DNA of 64,000 nt from an uncultured Chlamydiaceae bacterium (GCA_937884635.1 CALGBW010000051.1:1-64000); one strand, 5' to 3'; shown: positions 55,044-64,000, counted from the first letter of the stretch. Made by a program: numbers and translations. The notes: generated by a model not told the origin, from the sequence alone.

Positions 55044-55410
55044 GATTATTCTCCTGACGAGCTCTTCCGTTTTTCTTGCTATTTGTGTAGCAAAAACGGT
55101 GCCAATTAGCAGGTCGGAACCATCTTTTTCAAGAAAGAAGGGTAGGAGGAAGAGCTCCTACCCGGGGGGAAGAAAGGAGAAACAGCAAAGATATTCACCT
55201 TTCAAAGACTAGCCGGTTTCAGGCTGGGGAGCCAGTCTAAACCGGATTGCAAGGTAGTATACAGTATTTAAAATTTTGTATTTAGTTTTTTTTTTTTTGG
55301 TTTTTTTGCTGGGCAGGATTCAGAAATCGTCGGGCGTTGAGATAAATTCATTGGGGATCGTATTATTTTTCTCTGTGGCGAATTCTAGAAGAAAGGCCCA
55401 TTCTGTTTTT
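55044..55410. promoter_or_regulatory. Divergent region with hairpins and a sufB promoter candidate
   Basis: Three elements. GGGTAGGAG-GAAGAG-CTCCTACCC (about 55140-55163) is a perfect hairpin. CCGGTTT ... AAACCGG around GGCT-GGGG-AGCC (about 55213-55245) is a nested stem. TTGCAA (55247-55252), 16 bases, TAAAAT (55269-55274) is a plausible sigma66 promoter for sufB, directly after the nested stem. A T13 run (55286-55298) follows in the leader. The stems may be operator-like or part of 5' leaders. Confidence 0.45.
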
Positions 55411-56865
55411 ATGAATACACCTAATGAAGATGTGATCTTCCAACGTGGGGAGTATCCTTACGGTTTTACATCTGCTATAGAATCCCAAGGGATTTCTAGC
55501 GGGTTAAATGAGGAAATGATTGAACAGATCTCCCATATTAGGGGAGAGCCTGCATTTATCTTAGATTTTCGTTTACAAGCTTATCGACGTTGGAAGGCGA
55601 TGCAAGAGCCCGCTTGGGCACGGCTTCATTACGATCCGATTCATTATGATAAGATGGTTTATTTTTCTGCTCCTAAGCAGAAAAAGCCTCTTGGGAAATT
55701 AGAGGATGCAGATCCAGAGATTTTAGATGTATTTCGTAAGTTGGGCATTCCTTTAGATGAGCAGCAGCGCTTGTTAAATGTACAGAACGTGGCTATGGAT
55801 CTTGTTTTAGATTCCGTGTCGATCGGGACAACGTTTAAACAAGCGTTAGAAGATGCAGGTGTAATCTTCTGTTCTTTTAGTGAGGCTGCGCGTGAGTACC
55901 CCGACCTTATTAAAAAGTATTTAGGTAGTGTTGTTTCTTCTAAGGATAATTTCTTTGCCGCATTGAATGCTGCAGTATTTAGTGATGGTTCATTTGCTTA
56001 TATTCCTAAGGGAGTGCGTTGCCCCATGGAGATTTCTACCTATTTTCGGATTAATGATAAGGAGTCAGGGCAGTTTGAGCGGACATTGATTATTGCAGAA
56101 GAAGGCTCGTATGTTAGTTATTTGGAGGGGTGCACAGCACCCTCCTTCTCTTCTCATCAGCTGCACGCAGCTGTGGTTGAGCTGGTTGCTCATGACCATG
56201 CTGAGATTAAATACTCTACTGTGCAGAATTGGTTTCCTGGGGATCGGAAGACAGGTCGTGGGGGTGTGTATAATTTTGTTACAAAACGAGGACTCTGTGC
56301 TGGGAAACGTTCGAAGATTTCCTGGTCGCAGGTAGAAGTTGGTGCGGCTATTACTTGGAAGTACCCTAGTTGCATTCTTAAAGGAGAAGAGAGCGTTGGG
56401 GAGTTTTACTCTATTGCTTTAACCAATGGAAAGATGCAGGCCGATACGGGAACAAAGATGATTCATATTGGGAAGCGTTCCTCATCTACGATTGTTTCAA
56501 AAGGAATTTCTTCCGATGAGTCTCATAATACCTTCCGTAGTTTGGTATCTATGATGGAAAAAGCTGAGGGAAGTAAGAATTACACACAGTGTGATTCTAT
56601 GTTAATAGGAACTTCATGTGGCGCGTATACGGATCCGAAGATCGAAGTGAAGAACTCTTCTTCTTCTGTTGAGCATGAGGCCTCTACATCTAAGTTACGG
56701 GAAGAGCAGTTAGCCTATTTACGTAGTCGGGGTTTGAATACAGAAGAGGCCATTAGTTTAGTCATACATGGATTTTGTCATGAGATCATCGAGCAACTGC
56801 CTTTAGAATTTGCCAGAGAGGCGTTGCAGTTATTGTCAATTAAGTTAGAGAATAGCGTGGGGTAG
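55411..56865 (+). CDS. sufB: Fe-S cluster assembly scaffold protein SufB
   Basis: 484 residues. Core of the SufBC2D scaffold that builds Fe-S clusters from SufS-derived sulfur. Typical blocks: [22 protein letters not shown] segment (YIPKGVRCP), [23 protein letters not shown]. The frame extends upstream to 55276, but the ATG at 55411 gives the family length and start ([19 protein letters not shown]). First gene of sufBCDS, with 2-3 base gaps or overlaps. Confidence 0.95.
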   Translation: MNTPNEDVIFQRGEYPYGFTSAIESQGISSGLNEEMIEQISHIRGEPAFILDFRLQAYRRWKAMQEPAWARLHYDPIHYDKMVYFSAPKQKKPLGKLEDADPEILDVFRKLGIPLDEQQRLLNVQNVAMDLVLDSVSIGTTFKQALEDAGVIFCSFSEAAREYPDLIKKYLGSVVSSKDNFFAALNAAVFSDGSFAYIPKGVRCPMEISTYFRINDKESGQFERTLIIAEEGSYVSYLEGCTAPSFSSHQLHAAVVELVAHDHAEIKYSTVQNWFPGDRKTGRGGVYNFVTKRGLCAGKRSKISWSQVEVGAAITWKYPSCILKGEESVGEFYSIALTNGKMQADTGTKMIHIGKRSSSTIVSKGISSDESHNTFRSLVSMMEKAEGSKNYTQCDSMLIGTSCGAYTDPKIEVKNSSSSVEHEASTSKLREEQLAYLRSRGLNTEEAISLVIHGFCHEIIEQLPLEFAREALQLLSIKLENSVG

Positions 56866-56867
56866 AG

Positions 56868-57620
56868 ATGTTACGTTTGGAAAATCTACATGTCTATTGT
56901 GAAGAAACTCCTATTTTACATGGGATTGATATTCATGTCCCGGCTGGAGAATTACATGTGATGATGGGCCCGAATGGAGCGGGGAAGTCTACCTGTGCAA
57001 AAGTTTTGTTTGGAGAAGAGAGCTTATCCGTTTCTACTGGGGAGTTGTTGTTATCAGGAGAGGATCTTATCAGTATGTCTTCGGAAGAGCGTGCGCATGC
57101 AGGTTTATTTGTTGGCATGCAGCAGCCTCCGGAAATCCCAGGGGTTGGGAATAAGGATTTTTTCCGCAGCGCATATAATGCATGCCAGCGGGCAAAAGGA
57201 AAGAAAGAGCTTTCCTCAGGGGATTTTGATATTTTATTACGAGAGACATTAGCTTGCTACCCCTTGGAAGTCCCGGAGTTTTTCTTTACTCGGAATGTGA
57301 ATGAAGGGTTTTCAGGAGGGGAGAAAAAGAAAAATGAAATTCTCCAGATGATCATCCTAGAACCCAAGTGCATTATTTTAGATGAACCTGATTCTGGTGT
57401 AGATATCGATGCTTGGCGGAATATTTGTAGTACGATATCTGTGTATCGTGAGCTTCATCCTGAGAGTGCTTTTCTCTTGATCACTCATAATCCGAAGTTA
57501 AGAAGTGTACTTACTCCGGACCGTGTGCATATTCTACTTGATGGAAGAATAGCTGCATCTGGAGACGCCTCTATTATGGAAATGTTAGAGGCTAAGAGCT
57601 TCTCCATTTTTGAAGCTTAG
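56868..57620 (+). CDS. sufC: Fe-S assembly ATPase SufC
   Basis: 250 residues, ABC-type soluble ATPase of the SufBCD complex. Walker A GPNGAGKST at 34-42, signature FSGGEKKKNEI, Walker B CIILDEPDSGVDIDA typical of SufC. Starts two bases after sufB. Confidence 0.96.
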   Translation: MLRLENLHVYCEETPILHGIDIHVPAGELHVMMGPNGAGKSTCAKVLFGEESLSVSTGELLLSGEDLISMSSEERAHAGLFVGMQQPPEIPGVGNKDFFRSAYNACQRAKGKKELSSGDFDILLRETLACYPLEVPEFFFTRNVNEGFSGGEKKKNEILQMIILEPKCIILDEPDSGVDIDAWRNICSTISVYRELHPESAFLLITHNPKLRSVLTPDRVHILLDGRIAASGDASIMEMLEAKSFSIFEA

Positions 57621-57623
57621 GGG

Positions 57624-58787
57624 GTGCTGGTGTTTTCTTCTTCAGCTACCTTATACCAAACGGCAGAGGCTTGCTATTCTTTATGTAAGAAATGTTCTTC
57701 GGATCGGGCTTTAGCGTTCTCTTGGCTTGGGGATTGTCTTGCCCATCCCCAAAACTATTATGTTGATCATAGCTCGTGTGCAAGTGGCGATGTAAGTGTC
57801 TATGAACGTGGGAATGAAGAGACCGGTGTAGAAGCTACGTGTTTTTTGTTAAATGGACGTTTCCTCTCTTCTTCTTTGCCAGATGGGATTTTTGCTCTTC
57901 CGCTTTCTGAAGCAGAAGCTCTTGCTCCTTTAATGCGTACGTTCTGTGAGGATCATCCTCTAGCATGGCTAAATGCTGAAATAGCACAGGGAAATGGCGT
58001 GGCTATTTATATCCCTGAACAACAGGGATCCGAAGCACGAGGAATCATTCGGTTTTCTCTTGTTCATAGGGTGGTTTCCTCAGGTCCCCGCACCCTTGTT
58101 TGTGCACCTAAGGTGTTCTTGATTCTGGGTAAGGGAGTGCAGGCAGATTTGCATATTCATCACACCTCTTCTTATGGCAATGTGATTGTCAATGGGGTTA
58201 CGGAAGCTGTCATTGCAGAGGGAGCCTCTTTGCGGGTGCATATGATCCCTGAGTATAACTCCCAAGAAGTTTGCTGTTGGTCTCATGTGGTAACTGTAGA
58301 AAAGGAAGGCCGGTTTCTTTTATCTCAGGATTTACGTGAACAACGGGGGATAGGGATTTTTGAGAATACCCTTTCTTTAGTAGGGAAGGCAGCTCATGGC
58401 TCTGCGTCTGTAGCGGCCTATAACCCAGAGAAGACTTGGGTAAAAAATCAGGTGGTGCACGATGCTGAAGAGACAACTTCTCGACAGAAGATTCGCTCTA
58501 TTGTGACGAATGGGAAGTTTTTCTTTGAGGGGGGTATTCATATTACTCCAAAAGGGCAGAAAACCGATGCTTATCAAAAGCATGATGCGCTGATTCTGGG
58601 AAGTCGGGGATCTGTCTCCACCTATCCTCGTCTTCATATTCTTGCAGATGATGTAAAAGCTTCTCATGGAGCAACTGTTGGAGCTTTAGACCCTCAGCAT
58701 ATACGGTACCTCTGTTCTAGAGGCATTTCTTATGAGGAGGCTCAGGCCCTGCTTATACAGGGATTTTTACAAGAGGCTTTATTATGA
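57624..58787 (+). CDS. sufD: Fe-S assembly scaffold protein SufD
   Basis: 387 residues with GTG start (57624). The C-terminal half shows the SufB/SufD beta-helix ([35 protein letters not shown]). Partners SufB and SufC. The N-terminal half is divergent, as usual for SufD. Its stop overlaps the sufS start by four bases. Confidence 0.92.
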   Translation: MLVFSSSATLYQTAEACYSLCKKCSSDRALAFSWLGDCLAHPQNYYVDHSSCASGDVSVYERGNEETGVEATCFLLNGRFLSSSLPDGIFALPLSEAEALAPLMRTFCEDHPLAWLNAEIAQGNGVAIYIPEQQGSEARGIIRFSLVHRVVSSGPRTLVCAPKVFLILGKGVQADLHIHHTSSYGNVIVNGVTEAVIAEGASLRVHMIPEYNSQEVCCWSHVVTVEKEGRFLLSQDLREQRGIGIFENTLSLVGKAAHGSASVAAYNPEKTWVKNQVVHDAEETTSRQKIRSIVTNGKFFFEGGIHITPKGQKTDAYQKHDALILGSRGSVSTYPRLHILADDVKASHGATVGALDPQHIRYLCSRGISYEEAQALLIQGFLQEALL

Positions 58788-59971
58788 AAGAAGACTTTCC
58801 TGTTTTCCGGGCTAAGCAGCAGGAACCCTATGTTTATCTTGATTCTGCTGCGACGACGCATAAGCCACAGGCTGTGATTGATGCCATTACGGAGTACTAC
58901 AGTTCCTCGTATGCAACGGTTCATCGCACGATTTACCGTTCTTCCAGAAACATTACAGAAGCATACCAACAGGTGCGGGAGAAGGTGCAGCAGTGGATAG
59001 GGGCTTCTTCTCCTCAGGAGATTGTCTTTACGAGGGGAACCACCTCAGCTTTGAACTTATTAGCTATTGCGTGGAACGATATTTGGCATCCTGGTTCTGC
59101 AACCGTTCTTGTTTCTGAGGTAGAGCATCATGCGGGGATTCTGTCTTGGGAATTAGCTTGTCGTCGTCGGGGCAATCACGTGAAAACCTTTCCGGTTGAT
59201 GATCAGGGGTTAGTAGATTTAGAACAATTAGAGCATTTATTACGAGAGGGAGCCTCTCTTGTTTGCGTTCACCATGTTCATAATGTAACTGGTTGTATCC
59301 AACCCATAGCTGAGATTGCCCGGCTCGCTCATGCCTACGGTGCTTATCTTGTGGTGGATGGAGCGCAGGGAATTGCCCATTTCCCTGTGCATGTTGTGGA
59401 TTGGGACGTAGACTTCTATGTTTTCTCAGGTCATAAGATGTATGGCCCAACGGGAGTGGGCGTTCTATATGGGAAAAAAGAGCTGTTAGAAAAGCTCCCC
59501 CCTGTAGAGGGTGGAGGGGATATGATTGCCACGTATGATTCTCAGGCTCCTATTTTTATGCCTCCTCCGGAGAGATTTGAAGCGGGGACTCCCCCCATTG
59601 CCTCTATTTTAGGATTAGGGGCGGCTGTGGATTACCTAAGGGAGAGGTCTTGTTCTCATGAAGGGATGTTAACGCAGCAGTTATATACAGAACTTACGGA
59701 GACCCCTGGTGTTCACATCATAGGTCCTGGGGGAGAGCGGGGAGCGCTGATCAGCATGACATTCTCCGATGCGCATGTATTAGATGTAGGGGTTTTATTA
59801 GACTGTGAGGGGATTGCCGTTCGCACAGGGCATCAATGCTCACAGCCTACGATGAAGCGATTTGGTGTCAGTCATGTTCTGCGAACCTCTTTAGGGATTT
59901 ATAATGATCAGCAGGATATCGAACAGTTCCTTCAAGCTTTAGCCAAGGCGCAACGGCGCCTTGCTTCTTAG
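58784..59971 (+). CDS. sufS: Cysteine desulfurase SufS
   Basis: 395 residues, PLP-dependent; takes sulfur from cysteine and passes it to the SufBCD scaffold. PLP Lys in [10 protein letters not shown] (about 218), catalytic Cys in RTGHQCSQP (about 352). [10 protein letters not shown] and DGAQG blocks intact. No SufE gene follows. A GC-rich hairpin (AAGGCGC-AACG-GCGCCTT, 59945-59962) lies at the end of the coding region and could aid termination. Confidence 0.96.
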   Translation: MKEDFPVFRAKQQEPYVYLDSAATTHKPQAVIDAITEYYSSSYATVHRTIYRSSRNITEAYQQVREKVQQWIGASSPQEIVFTRGTTSALNLLAIAWNDIWHPGSATVLVSEVEHHAGILSWELACRRRGNHVKTFPVDDQGLVDLEQLEHLLREGASLVCVHHVHNVTGCIQPIAEIARLAHAYGAYLVVDGAQGIAHFPVHVVDWDVDFYVFSGHKMYGPTGVGVLYGKKELLEKLPPVEGGGDMIATYDSQAPIFMPPPERFEAGTPPIASILGLGAAVDYLRERSCSHEGMLTQQLYTELTETPGVHIIGPGGERGALISMTFSDAHVLDVGVLLDCEGIAVRTGHQCSQPTMKRFGVSHVLRTSLGIYNDQQDIEQFLQALAKAQRRLAS

Positions 59972-59984
59972 CTAGAAAAAGACA

Positions 59985-60659
59985 TTAACATATAGGCGCT
60001 GTGTGCCTCAGCATATACGAGTGGTCTAAGCGGAAAATCTGATGCTCTCGGTGGAGAAAGTTTCGTTTCTGCCCCAAGATAAAAGAATGGGAATAGTATT
60101 GTTTTACGATTGCCGCGCAGCTTTTATCGTATTTCCCAAAGGGATAGAGGAACGTGCGGGGGGCTTCTCCTAAATGGGTGAGCATCAGCTTCTGAGAAAG
60201 AAAAATCTCCGTATTCAGGTAAGGAGGGTTTTTGATAAGGTTTCGCACGGCAAATCCTGAAGAGGCTAGTTGGATGTAGGGAGACTGTTGAAGCCCTTTT
60301 AACTCTTGAACTGTGCAGAAGGGATGATACTGAGAGAAAATCTCATCCTGAAAAGCAAGCGTGTCGTTTGGAGCAATACGCAATGACAGAGGGACTTCTT
60401 TAGCTGATTCAGGCGCGACATAACGCCAGGCTACCCCTACAACTGCAGGGATTTGGTTTTTCTCTAAAAAGGGAAACACGTGGGTATAAAAATCTACGGA
60501 TGCATAGTCAAAGGTAAGAATTGTCCCATGCAAATGCGGTTGACAGGGAAGCAGAAGACGTTGTGTTTGCTTAAGGTAGAGGAGATACCGGAAGAACGCA
60601 TTTAAACAACGGCCGTATGTAGAAAAGGCAACGTTGCGAAAAGCTAGAACGGTAAGCAT
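59985..60659 (-). CDS. Degenerate polysaccharide deacetylase-like protein
   Basis: 224 residues. TILTFDYASVDFYTHVFPFLEKNQIPAVVGV and FLYPFGKYD match NodB-fold blocks of polysaccharide deacetylases. However, the catalytic DD is DY and the HxxxH metal motif is absent (SSGFAVRN at the expected place), so an active metal-dependent deacetylase is unlikely. Start ATG at 60659 lies inside the end of a 33-codon ORF. Likely cotranscribed with 60644-60745 and 60771-61439. Probably a non-catalytic or repurposed carbohydrate-binding protein (inference). Confidence 0.65.
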   Translation of the reverse strand: MLTVLAFRNVAFSTYGRCLNAFFRYLLYLKQTQRLLLPCQPHLHGTILTFDYASVDFYTHVFPFLEKNQIPAVVGVAWRYVAPESAKEVPLSLRIAPNDTLAFQDEIFSQYHPFCTVQELKGLQQSPYIQLASSGFAVRNLIKNPPYLNTEIFLSQKLMLTHLGEAPRTFLYPFGKYDKSCAAIVKQYYSHSFILGQKRNFLHREHQIFRLDHSYMLRHTAPIC

Positions 60660-60745
60660 TCGTCTTCATCAGGGTATAGCTCAAGAGACCCTTCAATAAT
60701 CAAGGAAGTAGGGTGAGGGTCTGGATTTTCAGAAGATGTTGTCAT
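60644..60745 (-). CDS. 33-residue acidic protein, overlapping gene
   Basis: Frame MTTSSENPDPHPTSLIIEGS continuing LELYPDEDECLPF. AGGAA lies three bases before the ATG, a good ribosome site. It starts 25 bases after the upstream gene stop, and its end overlaps the start of the deacetylase-like gene by 16 bases, so it may couple their translation. Function unknown. Confidence 0.5.
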   Translation of the reverse strand: MTTSSENPDPHPTSLIIEGSLELYPDEDECLPF

Positions 60746-60770
60746 AAGTTCCTAGAGGGTTGGTCTGTTG

Positions 60771-61439
60771 TTATCTCTGAGCTAAAGCATCAGAGCCTGT
60801 AGAAAAATATTGCATAAGTGACCACTCCCCATCTTTATAAAATTTGCGTAATTCCTGAAATAACGGGGAGGTATTCACTTCCTCGAGCTCTGTTTGCCGA
60901 TTTTGTTGTAGCCTTCCTTTCAATTCAATAATACGCAAAAGGGTAAAGAACCGTAGATTAGGATGTGAGGAGCCTGTTGTTAAACGCAGCAGAGCTTGAG
61001 ATTTTTCCAAGGCCTCGCGGTAATTTTGTTGTGCCTGAGCTTCGGTAATTTCTTTAAGTAGAGCATGCACTTGGGAAGGAGCCTGTGATCTCTGGCTATA
61101 AGCTAGACCAGCGTAATAAGCCCCTCGGAGAGGATCTTTATGCAAGTAGTAACAAGAGGATAAGAACCCAGCAAAGGGCTTTGTAGCGGGGATCCCTACG
61201 TGATACGCCTTTTCTAATGTTGTTAGGATTTCTTTCGAGGGAAGGCGCCCTTGCTGTGCTGCTGCCTCTGCTGTTTGTGAGAGCAGGAGGATACTACGCA
61301 GGCGATCTTGTTTATTTTGTCTTAGGTTCCATACGATTTTCCCAGATAGGAAAACAGCAAGGGCGAGTAAAAAAGCTAAAAGTAAGGAAGAGTAGGAAAA
61401 TCTTTTATGAAAAGTAAAACCAGATTGCTGCATAGCCAC
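60771..61439 (-). CDS. Single-pass membrane protein of unknown function
   Basis: 222 residues. A hydrophobic segment at about 16-36 (SLLLAFLLALAVFLSGKIV) after a short basic N terminus suggests N-in topology with a helical extracytoplasmic domain containing TPR-like pairs (AYHVGIPATKPFAGFLSS; ALLKEITEAQAQQNYREALEKS). First gene of a three-gene minus-strand group. I do not recognise a family. Confidence 0.65.
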   Translation of the reverse strand: MAMQQSGFTFHKRFSYSSLLLAFLLALAVFLSGKIVWNLRQNKQDRLRSILLLSQTAEAAAQQGRLPSKEILTTLEKAYHVGIPATKPFAGFLSSCYYLHKDPLRGAYYAGLAYSQRSQAPSQVHALLKEITEAQAQQNYREALEKSQALLRLTTGSSHPNLRFFTLLRIIELKGRLQQNRQTELEEVNTSPLFQELRKFYKDGEWSLMQYFSTGSDALAQR

Positions 61440-61610
61440 TGTTGTTAAAAGTCTACAGATTCCAAATCAAGAGTGTCTTGTTTACATGTTACCTTACCTC
61501 TTGTTGTCAATCTCGGCAATAAAAACTCCAGGAACTAAGGTAGGAATAGCAAGGATGACACCAGCCTTTTATGTTACATGTTTTTGAAAAAACATTTTCT
61601 TATTAGGTCA

Positions 61611-62406
61611 TTAAGTACACGGACTTGAAGGGGAAGAATCCAAGGAGCGGGAGTCTGAAGGACAAGATGTCAGGTTAGTACACAAGCTGTTGATAGAGGA
61701 ACAGCTAGTAGAGAAGTCACTACTGAGAGAACAGCAGTCTTCATCAGAGGAGGATCCTGCACATACTTGATTAAAGGCAGAGCAGATCTTAATAATGAGA
61801 GAACTCATAACACTAGGATCGGTGCAATGTCTATCCAAGAGAGACATTGAGAGCAGTGTAGCTGTACATGCGCTATTTAAGCTAGTAGTAGAGGCTGTAC
61901 AATTGAAGCACTCTTGTAGATACTGGACATTTTTAGATTGTTGAATACATTCTGCTTTTAAGGCTTCCTTTAATGCATGATACCCTTGGGCACAGAGGTC
62001 TTCTAGATCACAGGACTTGCGCTGTAAAGCTAAGGCAACAGCAACTACACCGAATTTTTTCTCAAGTTGTTTTAGGATATAGACTAATCCCCTGCTGCTG
62101 ACTGGGTGCGTTCCGGGGCAGCAACCATAGAAACAGCTGAGTAGATTACGCATCCATTTGGGGCAATGGCCTATGCATCCGGGGGTTTCTTTTTTTTATG
62201 GAACAGACTGCATTAGACCAGTTTCCAGTAGACAGGACACTCCGCACCTGCTCTGTAGCTTGAATTAATGAGCGCGCTGTGTCCTGAGGAGTCTGTACGG
62301 TAGTTTGGCAGCCTCTTGCTAGATATGAACAGCTACCAAAGCAATCTGCAGTGCAGATGGGTAAACAGGGATTATAGCCACAACCATTTCCATTTGGACA
62401 GCACAT
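61611..62406 (-). pseudogene. Cys-rich protein gene split by an A8 run (possibly phase-variable)
   Basis: Two overlapping frames: 62406-62146 (86 residues, MCCPNGNGCGYNPCLPICTADC) and 62153-61611 (180 residues, MRNLLSCFYGCC). With one A fewer in the A8 run at 62190-62197 the first frame would read through as IKKETPGCIGHCPKWM and continue into the second, giving one protein of about 264 residues. The inserted CIGHC fits the Cys-rich style on both sides. Over 30 Cys in total and a Ser-rich acidic tail suggest a disulphide-bonded surface or secreted protein. Start 62406 is supported by AGGAG. Whether the locus is dead, or on in some cells, is open. Confidence 0.65.
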
Positions 62407-62561
62407 AACATCGCTCCTATTCAATCTATGTTTTTATGTAAGGAGAGCTTCTCTCCTTATGTTAGGAGCTATTTTATGAATGCCCAGGAAAGAGGGTGCG
62501 CGGTCTTAGGGAAAGGAGAAGGATTCTGGGCTTAGCTGAAAACCCCCTAAAATTGTCCAAG

Positions 62562-62589
62562 ATATTATTTTTTTTTTTTTTGCTTTCAA
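62562..62589 (-). promoter_or_regulatory. Poly(A)-spacer promoter of the Cys-rich gene
   Basis: Minus strand: TTGAAA (62589-62584), GC, 14 A (62581-62568), TAATAT (62567-62562). Spacing 16. It lies 156 bases before the ATG at 62406. Same design as the array promoters, in an unrelated sequence context. Confidence 0.55.
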
Positions 62590-62650
62590 GGGTTGTTTTC
62601 AAAAGTGTCGTGGGGTGTAGGCGAGCCATGATGGCTATTCTATGCCTAAA

Positions 62651-62682
62651 GCCCACAAATCTTTAGTTTGTGGGTAGTTTAC
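62651..62682 (+). repeat. IS200/IS605-like end hairpin upstream of parB
   Basis: CCCACAAA (62652-62659) and TTTGTGGG (62667-62674) flank the loop TCTTTAG, followed by TAGTTTAC. The CTTTAG loop and TAGTTTAC end resemble IS605-family right ends. A second small hairpin, CGCCT-C-AGGCG, follows at 62683-62693. With no transposase sequence nearby it could equally be an ordinary hairpin or terminator-like element. Confidence 0.35.
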
Positions 62683-62790
62683 GCCTCAGGCGAAAGACCT
62701 AGTAGATTTCTGAGACGAAACATGATAAAAGTGGGTCTGGGTAGAGGAATTTTCTCTATTTCAAGCTTACCTAGAATTGGGTAGGGGAGT

Positions 62791-63621
62791 ATGTCAACAT
62801 GGTCATCAGAGGGTAAAGTGGAAGCTATTAAAGATTCGATTATAGAAGTAGACATTCACAGTATTAAGGTCAGTCCTTTTCAACCGCGACGTGTATTTTC
62901 CGAAGCGGATCTTGCTGAGCTTGTTGCCTCTTTTCAGTCTGTGGGGTTAATACACCCTCCTGTTGTACGTGAGATTCGTTCTGGGGATAAGGTGTTGTAT
63001 TATGAGTTGATAGCTGGAGAGCGTCGTTGGAGAGCTTTACAGCTAGCAGGGTATACAACGATTCCCGTTGTTTTGAAACAAGAGTTTTCTGATGATGTAG
63101 CGGCAGAGGCAACGTTAATAGAAAACATACAGAGAGTGAATCTCAATCCTTTGGAAATGGCAGAAGCCTTTAAGAAGTTGATTACGGTATTTGGCCTAAC
63201 ACAGGATAAGGTTGCCTTGCGTGTTGGAAAGAAACGCTCTACAGTTGCAAACTACTTACGCCTACTTTCTTTATCAGACTCTATTCGTAAGAGCATTTGT
63301 GATGGGGATGTTTCTTTAGGTCATGCTAAGGTGATTTTGTCATTAGAGGATGTGAAATTACGTGAGATTCTCAGTGAGAAAATTGTTTCCCAGAAGCTTG
63401 CTGTTCGAGAAGCTGAATTAGAAGCGAAAAAGCTATTAGCAAAAACGCAGAGCACTTCTAAGCAAGCAGAGACATCAGAAAAACGGGAACTACAGGAGAA
63501 ACTCGCCGCTGCATCAGGAAGTGCAGTTACTGTGAAATCCCAAGGAGAGCGTTTTTCCGTATCCTTCACCGTACAAGGGGAAGAAGCTCTGCAGCAGTTG
63601 GAAAGCTGGCTTTTGCGTTAA
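62791..63621 (+). CDS. parB: Chromosome-partitioning protein ParB
   Basis: 276 residues. ParB/Spo0J N-terminal CTPase motifs (IKVSPFQPRRVF; AGERRWRALQLAG; ENIQRVNLNPLEMAEAF) and a helix-turn-helix (QDKVALRVGKKRSTVANYLRLL). It binds parS and loads SMC. GGGGAGT is the ribosome site. No parA gene lies beside it in this window and I did not find a perfect parS nearby. Confidence 0.95.
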   Translation: MSTWSSEGKVEAIKDSIIEVDIHSIKVSPFQPRRVFSEADLAELVASFQSVGLIHPPVVREIRSGDKVLYYELIAGERRWRALQLAGYTTIPVVLKQEFSDDVAAEATLIENIQRVNLNPLEMAEAFKKLITVFGLTQDKVALRVGKKRSTVANYLRLLSLSDSIRKSICDGDVSLGHAKVILSLEDVKLREILSEKIVSQKLAVREAELEAKKLLAKTQSTSKQAETSEKRELQEKLAAASGSAVTVKSQGERFSVSFTVQGEEALQQLESWLLR

Positions 63622-63633
63622 GCCTGACGATCG

Positions 63634-64000
63634 TTACGAAGAACGTTTTTTCGGCATATCAGGAAGCTGGGAGCCCAGAAGCATTTTTGTATACTCATGT
63701 TGAGGAGAACGAAAGATATCTTCTGTGGCACCAGCTTCTACTATTTGACCCTGGTTCATGATCAGCAGTTCTGAGCAGAAAGACCGCACAACAGGCAGGT
63801 CATGGGAGATGAACAGGTAGCTGAGATTGAGCTTCTGTTGTACCTCTGCTAACATGTTTAAGATTTGTGCTTGCATAGAAAGATCGAGAGAGGAGGTCAC
63901 CTCATCACAAATGACTAGCTTAGGAGCTCCTAATAAAGCTCGTGCTATGGAAACGCGTTGCTGTTGTCCTCCGGACAGTTGGTGTGGATAGTGGTAAAAG
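63634..64000 (-). CDS. Oligopeptide-type ABC transporter ATPase, truncated by window edge
   Basis: The C-terminal ~122 residues are visible: signature LSGGQQQRVSIARAL, Walker B KLVICDEVTSSLD, switch LFISHDLPVVR, then the short Opp/Dpp C-terminal extension (PQHEYTKMLLGSQ). The frame continues past base 64000, so the N terminus with Walker A is outside. Likely DppF/OppF or DppD of a peptide importer. It converges on parB with a 12-base gap. Confidence 0.88.
   Translation of the reverse strand, partial: FYHYPHQLSGGQQQRVSIARALLGAPKLVICDEVTSSLDLSMQAQILNMLAEVQQKLNLSYLFISHDLPVVRSFCSELLIMNQGQIVEAGATEDIFRSPQHEYTKMLLGSQLPDMPKKRSS

Noticed and set aside
62474..62656. 60-codon ORF upstream of the Cys-rich gene
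   Set aside because: Runs through the A14 tract and promoter elements (KKKK); no ribosome site; unlikely to be coding.
1..64000. CRISPR arrays, toxin-antitoxin pairs, rRNA genes
   Set aside because: No regularly spaced direct repeats, no recognisable TA pair and no rRNA sequence were seen.

Overview
The window comes from a chromosome of a Chlamydia species (family Chlamydiaceae). It carries the chlamydial type III secretion operon with an FHA-domain SctD and an adjacent Ser/Thr kinase, the major outer membrane protein gene ompA, the mcsA/mcsB-frr-pyrH-tsf-rpsB block, a large PBP2, sufBCDS and parB, in the order familiar from chlamydial genomes. From memory, EF-Ts and MOMP are clearly divergent from C. 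trachomatis and nearer to non-trachomatis species. I cannot name the species from sequence alone. Layout: 1-5975 holds a partial DUF582-like protein, kdsA, an LptC-like/LptB pair, an RluD-type pseudouridine synthase and KhpA. 6058-9279 holds a second type II topoisomerase pair on the minus strand. 9280-9956 has no gene; it contains an IS605-type right end with a structured RNA-like upstream region, at the site where related genomes, as I recall, carry hemA. 9957-22569 is one long plus-strand type III secretion operon (chaperone, sctD, sctE, sctF, sctG, a CT668-like gene, sctN, sctO, sctP, sctQ, pkn5, sctC), followed by tRNA-Thr and a strong terminator. 22711-42283 is the outstanding region: a minus-strand array of 16 paralogous genes (15 intact and one frameshifted) plus a leader remnant of a probable seventeenth. 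I do not recognise the family. Most members share a Ser/Thr/Pro-rich N terminus with short motifs (YxPL, HSxFC, PCCS or PSCS), a nuclear-localisation-like basic box ending in a conserved His (for example PRKKKCKTKH), and a Cys-containing C-terminal core of about 200 residues (RLDWxKL ... FTxLCxQALxAQ ... FLSGxD ... FLRH ... YPIxDF). Five units of the array begin downstream of TTGC followed by 13-17 A, with a -10-like hexamer beyond it. The homopolymer fills the promoter spacer, and inferred spacings range from 15 to 22, which suggests phase-variable (slipped-strand) expression. My working hypothesis is an expanded, switchable family of type III effectors aimed at the host nucleus. 42496-47504 holds mcsB/mcsA, three tRNAs, frr, pyrH, tsf and rpsB. 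47737-50281 has ompA and, downstream of it, a tandem degenerate ompA copy with two frameshifts. 50725-59971 holds pbp2, a TPR protein and the sufBCDS operon. 59985-61439 holds a three-gene minus-strand group that includes an unlisted 33-residue ORF. 61611-62406 is a Cys-rich gene split by an A8 run and preceded by another poly(A)-spacer promoter. parB and the C-terminal end of an oligopeptide-type ABC ATPase close the window. Slippage-prone A/T homopolymers in promoters and coding sequence are a recurring theme of the accessory genes.
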